From the NCBI GenBank assembly GCA_016271365.2, contig CM028131.1:175092501-175156500 (forward strand): 64,000 nucleotides of DNA. Reading direction: 5' to 3'. The notes below the pieces were generated by a model. That model searched no databases, was not told where the DNA came from, and was given only the letters and a program-made list of their open reading frames with translations. The DNA is from Neoceratodus forsteri. Lineage: Eukaryota; Chordata; Ceratodontiformes; Ceratodontidae. Both the position numbers and the translations under genes were made by a program. Below are positions 33,391 through 44,311 of this stretch, piece by piece; within the stretch, counting starts at the first letter, position 1; each line of letters starts with the position of its first letter.

Positions 33391-34490
33391 GACTAAAATG
33401 GATAAAATGGGTACCAAACTGGATGCTGGGCAGAACCCAGAGGGTGCAGGTAAATGAAGCACTATCATCAAAGGGTAGGGTGACCAGAGGAGTGCCCCAG
33501 GGCTCAGTACAGGGTCTTCTGCTGTTCAATGTCTTCATAGCTGAAATCGCTAATGGACTGGAGGGAAAGGTGTGTCTGTTCATGAATGACACCAAGATAT
33601 GTAACAGGGTGGACACCATACAGGGAGCAGGCAAGATGGAATAGACCTCAGTAGACTTGAAGAATGGTCTTGAGCATGGCAGCTGAGTTTCAACACAAAA
33701 AGTGCAAGGTCATGCACATAGGAAAAAAGAACCCAAAGAAAGAGTATTACTTGGGAGGGAAAGACTTTATTTCTCCAACCAGGAGTGCGATCTGGGAATC
33801 ATGATCTCAGATGACTTGAAAGTAGGAAAGCAGTGTGGGAAGGTGGCACTGAATGCCAGCAGAATGCTGGGATGAATTGGGAGGAGAATCACAAGCAGGA
33901 CAAGGGAGGTGGTCCTGCTGTTGTCCTGCTGTTGTACAGATCATTGGTCAGGCCACACCTGGAGTATGGTGTCCAGTTTTGGAGGCCTCACCTCAAAAAG
34001 AACGTTTACCGGATAGAGACAGTGCAGAGAAAGGTGACAAAAATGATTCAAAGATTGCATAAGATGTCTTACGGAGAAAGACTGAGAAAGCTGAACATGT
34101 ATTCCCTGGAACAGAGAAGGAAGAGGGGAGACATGATCAAAACATTCCAATACATAAAAGGTGTAAACAAAGTACAGTCACAGGAACTTTTTCACTTCAA
34201 GGAGGGCAGTAGAACCAGGGGGCATGATTTAAGACTGAAAGGAGGGAGGTTCACTACTAATGTCAGGAAGTTCTTCTTCACAGAGAGGGTGATGGATGCC
34301 TGGAATAACCTGCCCCAAGGGGTGGTAGGGGCTAACACAGTTGGGGGATTCAGAAATGCATGGGATAGACACAAGGGTGCCCTCACTTTAAAGGGCATCT
34401 AGGGGGGTAGGAAAAGACAAAAAACACCAGGCAGACTAGATGGATCTAGCGGTCTCCTTCTGCTGTCACTATCTATGTTTCTATGTCTCT
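33391..34490 (+). mobile_element. CR1-D, 3' portion
   Basis: This is the continuation of the CR1 interrupted at 29047. It begins KWIKWVPNWMLGRTQRVQVN, contains VTRGVPQGSV (motif B), and has FMNDTKI where an active enzyme has F-A-D-D, so it is catalytically dead. A long open frame at 33833-34402 carries LVRPHLEYGVQFWRPHLKK and FFFTERVMDAWNNLPQGVV. The 3' end is TCTATGTTTCTATGTC near 34475-34490. Joining both halves gives a CR1 lacking only its 5' end. Confidence 0.9.
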
Positions 34491-34670
34491 ATCTACTGTA
34501 TACCCTCTATTCTCACTACAGATAGTCTGTTCCAGCATAATTCCAATGCAGTTCTCCCCCCATAAAATATCTGTATGTGTCTGTCTGCCCTTTAATCTCT
34601 GACAACACAGGGACATTGTTTAAAATATTGTGTAAATACTGCATGCATAGTTCAGTTTATATGTCATATT

Positions 34671-35260
34671 TGCAAAAAAACATAATTAATGCACCAGTTA
34701 GGGTTCAAGTTAATGCCACAAAAGTAGAAAAATGTGGTGTTAGGGTTTCTAACCCTAGCTCCCCACCCCCACCTCGCAAGAAGGAAAAGGAAAACACATT
34801 AGGGTTTTGGGTCTCCAGAGTCTTGGCAAATCAGTAGTCAGGTCTTCATTTGGTCTGTCAGCCCTAATGCTCACACCTCCCCCCAAGCCCATAGCCTCCT
34901 GTCTGCAGCAGAAGGTACAGTTCCAAGCCAATGCATCATAATGATTACACTCTTCAAAGGTAGAGAAGTATGTCTCGCCACATGTTGCCAGCACTATCTG
35001 CAAGCCCTGTGTGAAGAAAGGAGATCACATCTGACATTGGTTTTTCAGAGAACATGATATGTATTAGAGTTGACAACCCCAAAGAAAGACCTCACCACTG
35101 ATTTGCCAAGACTCCAGAGACTCAGAACCCTAGTGCTTTTTCCTTTTGCTATTTTGGGGTAGGGGTAGGGAATTACGGTTGGAACCCTAACACCACATTT
35201 CTCTACTTTTGTGACATTAATTTGAACCCTATCTGGTGCATTAACAAAGTGTTTTTGCAA
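34671..35260. mobile_element. 590 bp foldback element
   Basis: Arms of about 185 bases (34671-34856 and 35077-35260) are imperfect reverse complements. They share TGGTGCATTAA at the outer ends, AATGTGGTGTTAGGGTT in the middle and GGCAAATCAGT near the inner ends. The loop (about 220 bases) is unrelated. The lone TTAGGG-like words here are not a telomeric array. It is non-coding, of unknown superfamily. Confidence 0.75.
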
Positions 35261-36179
35261 AGAATGTCCTTTCTTCTTGAGACAGTGAAATTGTATCCTC
35301 ATTCATGCAGTGCCAAGGGAAGGCTCTGTCTGCCTACAGAATTTCAGGGCTGAAAAGGTAAGAGTGAGCATAACAAAATTTCAATGTACACTCATAACTT
35401 TGTCACTTTTACATATTGTGACCCCGTTTTTCAACATAGCCTTCTTATAACCCCACCTCATGAGCAAAGGCTGTGAGTGACATTGTTCAAATCCCACCCA
35501 AAAGGTAATTTCACAAAGAGACCACAAAATCACTTTTCGGGCCTGATTTATACCACCATTGATCATGAGGTAGGGACCCAAAAAGGCCAGGGCCATGTTG
35601 AAAATGTGGTGTAAACATATTTAAAAAATGACAAAATTATCAATAAAAGTTCAAAACCCCATTGAGATACATTAACCTGCACCTACCTTATTTTCCAATA
35701 TTACTGTCACTGGTTCCAGCAGCAAGACATGCCTTGGATTGCAGAGTGGATCTATGCCATTGGACACATTAAGGTGAGTGAAGGTGTGTGTTTGAGGATT
35801 TGGGGTGGTGGGTGGTGAGTGGGAGGTCATTGGGTGGGGGGCTGTGTTGGGGTCAATTTGGTGAGTGATTAAAAAAAATTACTGAGGAACAGTTTTCTTT
35901 ATTTCAGGGGACATATTCCAACACCGGGGATTGGGTACCCCAGTATCTTGCTACTGTTCAGCAGCACTGGGAGTGGGCACTCAGTGCTTCCATGTACATA
36001 TTGAAAATGAGAGATGGTGCCCTGAAAGGGTGCAGGGTAAACAGAAGCAGTACCAGAGTGGGCACCCTTGTCAGCTGATATTAACATTTGGTAGAGGGGT
36101 GGGCAACCTGGAAGGGAGGGGGGAGAAAGAAGTGGTACCAGTAGTGGGCACCCCAGTCCAGTTAAGAACAATTTAAATT
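35261..36179. other. No recognisable feature
   Basis: Non-coding sequence with short G-rich runs. No repeat family is recognised. Confidence 0.35.
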
Positions 36180-36248
36180 AGACAGATAGAACAGATAGAT
36201 AGATAGATAGATAGATAGCAGACAGAGACAGAGACAGAGAAAGAGAGA
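36180..36248. repeat. (GATA)n/(CAGAGA)n microsatellite
   Basis: A GATA tract (about 36192-36218) grades into CAGAGA units. Confidence 0.9.
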
Positions 36249-36679
36249 ACAGGGGACTGCCGGCTCACAGTTTCATCTAAAGCCAGCAGCATGAGTCCAG
36301 CTGTGGCTTTAGCATTCAAGAAAGTCCTGCTGCTCTAATACAGAAAATGTGGGTCAACAGCTCCTCTAGCAAAGCTGGGCACCCTGGATTTTGGGGTGCC
36401 CAGAAAAGGTATTTCTGGCCATTATTTTAAAAAGCAAACATCAGAATCTACTGTAACTAAATAGGTTCCACTTAGCTTGGTTCAAGTGTTTGTTTTTCAA
36501 AATCACTAAATTCGTATGTATTTTCCATGTTTTTTACTTTGGGGGGGATGAACAAGATGGCATCCATCATGACACAATTTTTTTTTCTTGTTGTGAGAAG
36601 CAAGTGCCAAGAAAACAAAAACAGTCTGCTACATTGATTTTTTTGTGTTGTATCAGAATGTTATCTAAAAAACCTGGCA

Positions 36680-36900
36680 TTTAACTGGCCCGGTAGTTCT
36701 GAGGGTTGAGGCACTGGATGCCACACCTGGCACTGGTGACCTGTGTTCGGGAATGAGCAGGGGCTGCCATGAGTCAGTAGGGGAGGAGATAGATCGAGCA
36801 CCCAATGGACTGCTCCCCATCTCTGGGAAGGGGGGACCAGCGACAGGTGCATGTCTGACCCCTAGTGGAGTCTAGGGCTCAGTGACACAGAGCTGTAACA
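36680..36900 (+). mobile_element. Probable tRNA-derived SINE
   Basis: The head resembles a tRNA. An A-box-like TAGTTCTGAGGGTTGAGG is followed about 35 bases later by a B-box-like GTGTTCGGGAATGA, within GGCCCGGTAG...GGTGACCTGTGTTCGGG. The downstream ~130 bases would be the SINE body; no tail is clear. Both pol III boxes are degraded and no cloverleaf can be drawn, so it is not a tRNA gene. Confidence 0.4.
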
Positions 36901-38054
36901 GCATGGGGTGGGAGCTTGGCAGACGCTTGACATGGGTGCACACGGGAGCATGCACAACCCCATCATAGGCCTCATTACACACCCGCAAGGGGGCACAAAA
37001 AAACAAGAAAAAGAGCAGTGCAGCAGGATGAAGGAGGAAGCCTCAGAGGCCTCGTTCCTGGCTAGCCATGGCGCTGGCCACACTGGATCCAATCTCCGTC
37101 GGGGGGTGGGGAACCCCACCAGCACCACCGGGGGGGCAAGCCCTGTGGGTAGGTGCCAGCACCAGCTGGTGGATGCCAGGGGATGGGGCTGAGGCACCCT
37201 CCAGATGGGGGCTACACTGTAGGACAGAAAAAAATAATAAAAAGCAGCATTCAGAACAGTAAAAACACCTGCGCTCTGTAAAAGAGGGGGTGCTCAACCT
37301 ACACAATCCCCAGGCAATGATACTGTAAATTATAAGCAAATGCCTTAATGTGCTAGCACAAGGTAAGGTGAACAGTGGGTCTAAGGTCTGAGAAAGCAAG
37401 CATGCCCAACTCAGATATATCAGTTATTGCTTTCCTATTTTCTTTCACAAAAGCAAGTAAGTGCTTATTCATAGTGCCATTAAAAACCAGCAAATATATG
37501 GTAACAATATAATACAAAAAATGCAAAAATGCACATATATCTTCAATGATAGTATAAATATTTTTAACAGACCTGTTCTAACCCCATAAGCAAGCCAGCC
37601 ACCTCTGAAAAGAACCCCAGCGCCTCGGCTTCCACCTTCCTCAGAGGGTGTGGTCAGGATAAATGTTCCTTTCCTTTATCTACACCAGTGTGCACATGAA
37701 CAATAAATGAATCTAATTTAATACAATCAGTCTCCTTGAATTGCTTCTAATTCATTAATGCCCCTTATTAAGAAAAAAACACTGCCTTACTTATAAATAG
37801 AAAGTTAATTCAATAATTGTTCTCAATAATTTATCCATGTTCAAAAGGACTACCAATACATGTATCAACAGCTAAATATATTGTCTAAAAGGTCATGCTG
37901 GTAATACATTATAAATTAGGAGAAAGACACTTTTACTACAGTTAGAAATTTATATAGCCATCCTAATAAAATCTACTCAGCCCTAAACCTTATTATTTCA
38001 TTAATACTGTATTTAATGTATTACATTCTTTGAAACTTAACTAGCAAGCAAACA
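36901..38054. other. GC-rich stretch then AT-rich spacer, unassigned
   Basis: 36900-37260 is GC-rich with open frames on both strands and no recognisable protein. 37260-38054 is AT-rich with nothing evident. Confidence 0.35.
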
Positions 38055-38510
38055 TGTCCATGTTTTCATTGGAGGAGAGGAGAGAGGGGGACATGAATGA
38101 GGTCTTCAGTACCTCAAGGGAATAAATAGGGTAAACATGGAGGGGATCTTCAGGCTAAAGCAGGGAGGTATCACCAGAGGGCATGGTTTGAAGTTGGAAG
38201 GTGGAAGGGTGAGGGGGGGAAAAGAGGAGGAGGTTTTTCACTGAGAGGGTGGTGGACCCTTGGAATGCACTGCCTGGTGAGCTGGTTCAGAGATCCACAG
38301 TGGAGGGCTTCGAGAGAGGGTGGGACAGACACAGAAAGTGAATGTATCAGATGATGGCCTGTCCCAGGGGGGTGGGGATGGATGATAGGGGTTTCTGGAG
38401 CACAAGGGATGGGAGGGCCTCGGCACCCAACTAAGGATCTAAGGTTCGAGCAGACTCGATAGACCATAAGGCCTAATCTGCTGGCAAATAGTATGTTAGT
38501 ATAAAGGCAT
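38055..38510 (+). mobile_element. CR1-B-family LINE 3' end
   Basis: The sequence follows the RGDM-like block (GAGGGGGACATGAATGAGGT) through LKQGGITRGHGLKLEGGRVR and FFTERVVDPWNALPGELV to a tail, GACTCGATAGACCATAAGGC. The same tail occurs in reverse complement at the 3' end of CR1-B (45641-45710), so they are the same subfamily. Confidence 0.72.
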
Positions 38511-39544
38511 TTCCTTCATAAAGTCCTTCATTATGTTGATTTAGCACTGTCTTAATTTTACTGGTGTCCTCACTGGCTCCTTCTTTAGATTGGTTTTATT
38601 CTTGGTATCTTGAGGGCTTTGCATCAAAGATGCACAATCCTTTATATATAATTAAAATGTTTTACTGAAATATAAACACAGAAAAAGGCCTTTCAACAAC
38701 TTTTATTTTATATCAGGTTTTTTGCTTAATAATACAATTTATATGTATTTTTATTCAATGCTTCTAATTTATTCTGCACCTTGCATTACTTTTCATCACT
38801 CCCACTTAAACTTAACTACCCCACACCATGATATGAACTACTGCTACAAGATATTTCTGCAAAAATGCGACAAATATAAAAAGTATATAAATATATATCA
38901 TTCCCCAAAACTTAGCATAAATTTAATCTTACGGTTTAAATTTATTTTGGTGAACCTCCTCGGTCCACGGCTTAAAATCACAATCATCATTCAAATGTCT
39001 CTATTTCTCATACTTACTGTTTTATAACTAGGATTTGAAATCTATTACATAATATAAGCCCCTCAACTTCAGGCTTTCTAAGCACCATATCCAAGCTGTT
39101 ACTAACTGTCCAAAAAAACCCTACTGATCATACTCAAAACAGCAAAAAAATAAAAATAAAAAGAAAGCGGGGAGGAAAACTTTAAATCCATATAACCTTG
39201 AACCATTTCATATTTTTTCACAAAACCTTCCAAATGCACTACCTTGGCACAGCATGCTTCTATTCTGAACTTTTCAGAATAAAAATTCTATTCTGCGCCA
39301 TCTGTAGTTGAGAGCAAAACATAAATCCTATGTTGAGTACAGGAAAAACATTAGATGTCCACAGGAAAATGACATATGTGGATCTCAGGATTTGTATGTG
39401 CTGCTGTCATGAAACTTTCCATATCTTTAGACCCTGCCTACTGGGCAATGCGTGGAAATTTTCAACTAATGTTAAACACTGACAAAGCTACTAAGGTGCA
39501 AATTTAGGCATTTAACATACTGCAGGGAAAGGGAAAGGGGAAAC
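38511..39544. other. No recognisable feature
   Basis: AT-rich non-coding sequence. Confidence 0.4.
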
Positions 39545-39735
39545 TGTTTAACCAGGAAAGGCACACTTGGCCAAAGATTGTTTCCAGGTGTGACCTGGGA
39601 GTACAGGGATATTAAGTGACTTACTCAGGTCACACAGTATGCAAGTGGGGGCTATGGAATTCAAACCCACATCTCCAGCTTTGCAGCACACTGTCCAAAA
39701 CCACAGTGTTACACTGCTACCGAACATAGAACCTG
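39545..39735 (-). mobile_element. MIR/CORE-like tRNA-derived SINE
   Basis: The reverse complement starts GGTAGCAGTGTAACACTGTG and contains the B-box-like GGGTTTGAATTCC, then ACTGTGTGACCTGAGTAAGT and a CTTAATATCC block. These match the tRNA head and first core of MIR-type SINEs (TGTGACCTTGGGCAAGTCACTTAA). It is diverged and truncated. MIR-like SINEs are ancient in tetrapods and other sarcopterygians. Confidence 0.6.
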
Positions 39736-39854
39736 TCACTGAATCCTAACTATACTTGCACTACCATGTTGATATAATACTGTAGTTACCTTCATTTCAT
39801 AATGTATAACCTGTAAGATGTTCATGCCAGTGGGATCTCTGGTATTTGATTATC

Positions 39855-39990
39855 ATCTCTTCTGGTTACTTGTCTGCAAGTGACATCATAGTACACTGCT
39901 TATGACATCACAATTAATTACTTAGCAATGATTGTGATGTCATAATCAAAGGAGTATGATGCTACCTGTAGACAAACAGCAAGAGAAGAT
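39855..39990. repeat. ~136 bp hairpin element
   Basis: The inner stem TTATGACATCACAA (39900-39913) pairs perfectly with 39932-39945. Outer sequence (TCTTCTGGTTACTTGTCTGC against TGTAGACAAACAGCAAGAGA) pairs imperfectly. It is non-coding. Confidence 0.65.
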
Positions 39991-40294
39991 AAAGCCTAAT
40001 TGATAGAAAATCCTATGTTCATGCTGATTTCCTTTTAAATCAATCATATTTGGGCAAGGTAAATACTAGCAATATTTGAATTATAAAGTAAACTCTGTCT
40101 GAATATTGTATTTTTTTCAATGTTTTCCTTGTTACGCCTGAGAATTTTGAACAGCATAATGCTTAGACACAATTCAGCTGTTTTTTCATACAGTATATTG
40201 TATATAGATTTCTTCTGCCCTTATTTACTACTGAGAACATTTGCGTAAAGGCATGATGTTTAATATTTCGATTTTATCTATCTCTACAGCACAG

Positions 40295-40394
40295 TCCCCA
40301 CTTGAAGTCATAATCCTTTTTTTGATGTCATAGTCTGCTGCAGTTTGAATCATTTTGATGTCACAAAGCACAGTACCATGACATCAAGTGGGGA
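40295..40394. repeat. 100 bp MITE-like element
   Basis: The terminal inverted repeats TCCCCACTTGAAGTCAT and ATGACATCAAGTGGGGA differ at one position. The interior contains further TGATGTCA words. Confidence 0.65.
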
Positions 40395-41045
40395 GTAAAA
40401 ACAGAAGCTGATAAACTCTCAAGGAACAATGGTCCTGTTTTTGTGTATATGACCATAGCAATAAATAACGGACAGAAGAAATACAGAGACAGTGTGAATT
40501 ATTTGCACTACTGTGTTCAAATATTATGTTTCTTAAAGTTCTAATGGAGACATGAACATCTGCAGCCCTTTAATGTCCAGTACTTCAGTTTAAAGTGCAG
40601 TAACCAACATACAGTCACCAAAGATGAATTCTCTTTGGCCATAAGCCATGAAAACTTGCAGCTCCCTCAATGTATGAGATAGTGTATTCTTGTAAATATG
40701 TTCTTCTATCCTCTGTTATATTTTCTACTTTAGAAGACTAGTATAGTAGCCTTCAGCCCTTCATCATGCCTGTTGCCTCACTGCCTTGAGTTATTTGACT
40801 CTCTCACAATTCCTCATCCAAGAACTCCGTCAGGTTGCTTAACAAATTGCCATCATGCAGTTACCATCTTTTGAGATGGGTATAACTGGTTCTAAAATCT
40901 GAAAGGAACCTATGAAACCTCATTAAAACATGACAAAGTAGCACGTATAGCACATAAACCAAAAAGCAGTTTTAAATGTTTATTTTCAGATCTCAATTAA
41001 TACTCTAAAATTTAGAGTTTGTGCAAAAGTGATTAAAATGGGCAT
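40395..41045. other. No recognisable feature
   Basis: AT-rich non-coding sequence. Confidence 0.4.
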
Positions 41046-41420
41046 AACATAGATACACAGATACATAGAAATTGTCGGCAGATAAGGACCACCAGGTCCA
41101 TCTAGTCTGCCCATTTTACCACCTGTAAAAGCAACCCATGGTCATTGGCCTTAGCTCTAATCTCCCAAAACTTGTATTGCCTTACCTAAAGGGAATTCTT
41201 TCTATGTGCAGATGTCCATAAATAGTGAAAGAGTATAAGTGTGAGAATGTTCATAAATTTAGTTACACCAGGTCCTGGAGGACTTTCCAGTCTGAAAAGC
41301 CACCCACACTCCGCCCCCACACTCAGCCAAGTTATGACGTGATGCTAGTGAAAGCGCGGGGGAGCGCTCCATTATGGTCAATGGGTGGCAGCATTATGAG
41401 CATTTTTTTATATTATAATT

Positions 41421-44135
41421 TTTTTTTATTTATTGAAATAATCAGTTTTACAACCTTTGAGTCAGGGACTCGTTTACAAAGGTACCTCGTCATGGGGGGG
41501 GGAAGACAACAATCAAGTGAGGTTTAGGACAGTGGTTACATACAGGTGAGATACATAAAATACACACATTTCAGAGTTACAGGCATTGTTATATAAGTAC
41601 ATACATTTGTTGAGTTACACGCATCATTATATAAACACCGTTGTTACAGTTGTACAATTGTACTAGTACCCAGTCGTCTATGGGACCCAGAGGGCATAGG
41701 GCTATACGAGACAGGGTTATGGCCCACTACAGGCATTTACAGCATCGGCTGTCAATAATGTGCTGACGGAGGGCTATTTTAAACCGGCCAATCCCGGGGA
41801 TCTTTGTGATTGCCTCAGGAAGGGAGTTAAACCAGGCCGGAGCTTTATGATGAAAGGATCTTTGGCAGAGAGAGGTCCTTGCCCTGGGTATTAGAAAGGT
41901 GGCTTTGGTGGAGTTACGGATCAGCATAGGCCAGACAGCCAGTTGCAGGGATGCAGAGACCCCTGGTGGGCATAATGCAGACAGGGATTTTTTGGCCAGT
42001 AGGCTGGTGTGATATTTCAGTCACTCCTCAAGAGTGAGTATGTTGGTGGTGGAGTATAGCAGACAGGTGTGTGTTCTGCTGTGGGCACCGGTCAGGAGCC
42101 TACAGGCTTTGTTGATAGAGGCCTGGACTTTTGACAGGGAGGTGGGGTCAGCCGCTGCATATATTGGAAGTCTGTAGTCGGCCAGGGACAACACAGATGA
42201 GGTGATGGCTAATTTTAAGGCAGATTCTGGGAGGCAATCTTTATGGTGGTACAGGAGCCCAATCCTGGAGTTCATGGCTGATGACAGGGCTTTTAGGTGG
42301 GCGTGGAATGTAAGGCCTGCGTCAAAGGTGATGCCCAGATACTTATATGTTGTTACCTGTTCTAGTGTGAGGAGCATGCTGGTGGTGATGAGAAGGGGAG
42401 TATCCTTGGCGCTGTTTTGCCGATGTGAGAACAGCATTGACTTTGTTTTTTTCAGGTTCAGGACTAGCCGATGGTTACTGAACCATTTTTCAGCTTGGAG
42501 GAAGGTGCTTTGCAGCGTGCACTGGAGTAGGAGTGGGTCTGAGTGTGATGCTAGGATCACTGCATCATCAGCATAGAGCAGTATTTTGTTGGAACAGGAG
42601 CTTGGGAGGGTGTTTAGGAATAGACTGAAAAGGGTGGGTCCAAGGATGGAGCCTTGCGGAACCCCTAGAGTACTGGTAGGTTGGTGGAGAGGGTCCTATT
42701 TAGCTTAACTCTTTGGGACCTGTTGTGCAGGTAGCTTGAGAACCAATTCAGGGGGCCGGATGAGAATCCCAGTTGGCTTAGGGAGTTTAACAGCAGGGGG
42801 TGGCACACAGTGTCAAAGGCCTTGGATAGGTCGATGAAAACTGCCTCTGCAAGTTGACCATTGTCAAGTGCAGAGTGTATGTGGTGGGAGAATTCCAGAA
42901 GGGCAGTGGACGTGCTGTGGTCTGGACGAAACCCATGCTGCTCAGGACATAGGATGTCATATTTTGATAGGTATTCTATGAGCTGAGTGGATACTATTTT
43001 TTCCAAGGCTTTGGAGAGGGAGGGGAGGATGGAGATGGGCCTGTAGTTATTTGGTAGTGTTCGGTCCCCAGACTTAAGGATGGGGGTTACTTCAGCCTGT
43101 TTCCATGCTTCTGGGAATTGACCTAGGCATAAGGATTTATTTATGGCAAGCGTGAGGGGGATTAGCATGACATCCAGCATGAGGCAGAGCATCCTGGAGT
43201 CAAGAGGGTCATTACTTGGGTTATGAGAGAGGCGAGGGATTTTAGAAGAAAAGGTTTGGCATCATGGGGTGAGATCGTCCGGAAGTGGAATTGCGGCCTG
43301 GAGGTGTGAGAGTGGGTGGGAGTGGGAACCGGGTCAAAGAATTGGGTAGGGAGAACTGTGCTTAAGTCCATGAAAGTTTTATTAAGGCAGTCTGCAATAC
43401 ATGTTTGGTCCGTCGAGACTGCCCCATTTATGACAATCTGAGACGGAAGGGGGGAGTGGGTTTTGCCATTCAGTTCTTTAATATTGTCCCAGAAGGCTCT
43501 GGCTGAGCCCCAGGAGGATGTCAAAGCAGCCTGATAGTATTTAGCTTTCGCATATTTGATGGCCCAGGTGCATTGGTTGTGGGCTACCCTATAGGCTTGC
43601 CTGTCTGCCACCCTATCAGAGTCATTTGCCATGTGCCAAAGGTTGTCTCTCTTTTTTAGTTGCTGGATCAGTGCAGGGGATATCCATGCAGCAGCCCGTT
43701 TTTATTGGTCTAGATGTGGTGATGGGGGCAAATAAGTCGCAGGCATAGTTGAAGGCCTTAGTGAGGTAAGTTAGAGCAGTATTTATGTCAGATGCATAGG
43801 CCACTGGAGTCCAGTCAACTTGTGCGAGGTGACGTTTGAGGTTGTCAAGACCCCTGGGGAGAAATCTGCGTCGAGGGGTGCTGGTGTACTCAGGGCTGAG
43901 TGTGGGGAAGGACCAGAAGCAGATGACAGGTGAGTGGTCGCTAAGTGAGTCCGCAAGGACTTTTACAGATTCCAATTTATGTGGCCGGTTTGAGAGGACT
44001 ATGTCCCTTCGCTTTGTTTAGTCTGGTGGGCTGAGTGACCATTTGAGACAGGTCAAGAGCTGCAAGCTCATCCTTTGTATTATCAGACGAGGGGCTGAAC
44101 CAGTTGGTGTTTAGGTCTCCCAAGATTAGTTGATA
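41421..44135 (-). mobile_element. L2/Rex1-like LINE with endonuclease end, RT and A-rich tail
   Basis: The endonuclease C-terminus is at 43622-43975 (LADSLSDHSPVICFW, with the S-D-H motif). The linker and RT fingers (42665-43192) read NNYRPISILPSLSKALEKIV, ILCPEQHGFRPDHSTSTALL and AVFIDLSKAFDTV. The catalytic box is ILLYADDAVILASHSDP near 42540-42585. The thumb (42021-42560) reads TYKYLGITFDAGLTFHAHLK. The C-terminus at 41727-41927 has KATFLIPRARTSLCQRSFHH and WFNSLPEAI. The 3' end is A/T-rich at 41421-41440. Catalytic residues look intact, but frames are split at several points and the endonuclease is 5'-truncated. Confidence 0.85.
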
Positions 44136-44138
44136 GTT

Positions 44139-44204
44139 AGATAAGGACCACCAGGTCCATCTAGTCTGCCCATTTTACCACCTGTAAAAGCAACCCATGG
44201 TCAT
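44139..44204. repeat. 66 bp identical copy of CR1-A sequence from 41080-41145
   Basis: From AGATAAGGACCACCAGGTCC to AACCCATGGTCAT the two segments match at every base and have the same orientation. This copy sits at the 5' end of the LINE and is bracketed by a 17-base inverted pair (TTAGATAAGGACCACCA / TGGTGGTCCTTATCTAA). Confidence 0.9.
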
Positions 44205-44218
44205 GGTGGTCCTTATCT

Positions 44219-44311
44219 AATGATCACTTGGTGATGAAACGTGGGCACTGGTTGACTAACAAGGGTCATGTTAGTCGACCAGTGTCCACATTTCATTACC
44301 AAGTGACCATT
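44219..44311. repeat. 93 bp hairpin with ~43 bp arms
   Basis: AATGATCACTTGGTGATGAA pairs with TTCATTACCAAGTGACCATT, and GGCACTGGTTGACTAACA pairs with TGTTAGTCGACCAGTGTCC. The short loop is AGGGTCA. It lies directly inside the right foldback arm and is probably its original centre or a separate palindromic insert. Confidence 0.85.

Noticed and set aside
34721..35200. TTAGGG/CCCTAA words suggesting an interstitial telomere repeat
   Set aside because: Only isolated hexamers occur, within foldback arms; there is no tandem array.
36685..36765. Possible functional tRNA gene
   Set aside because: Boxes are degraded and no acceptor or anticodon stems can be drawn; a SINE head explains it better.
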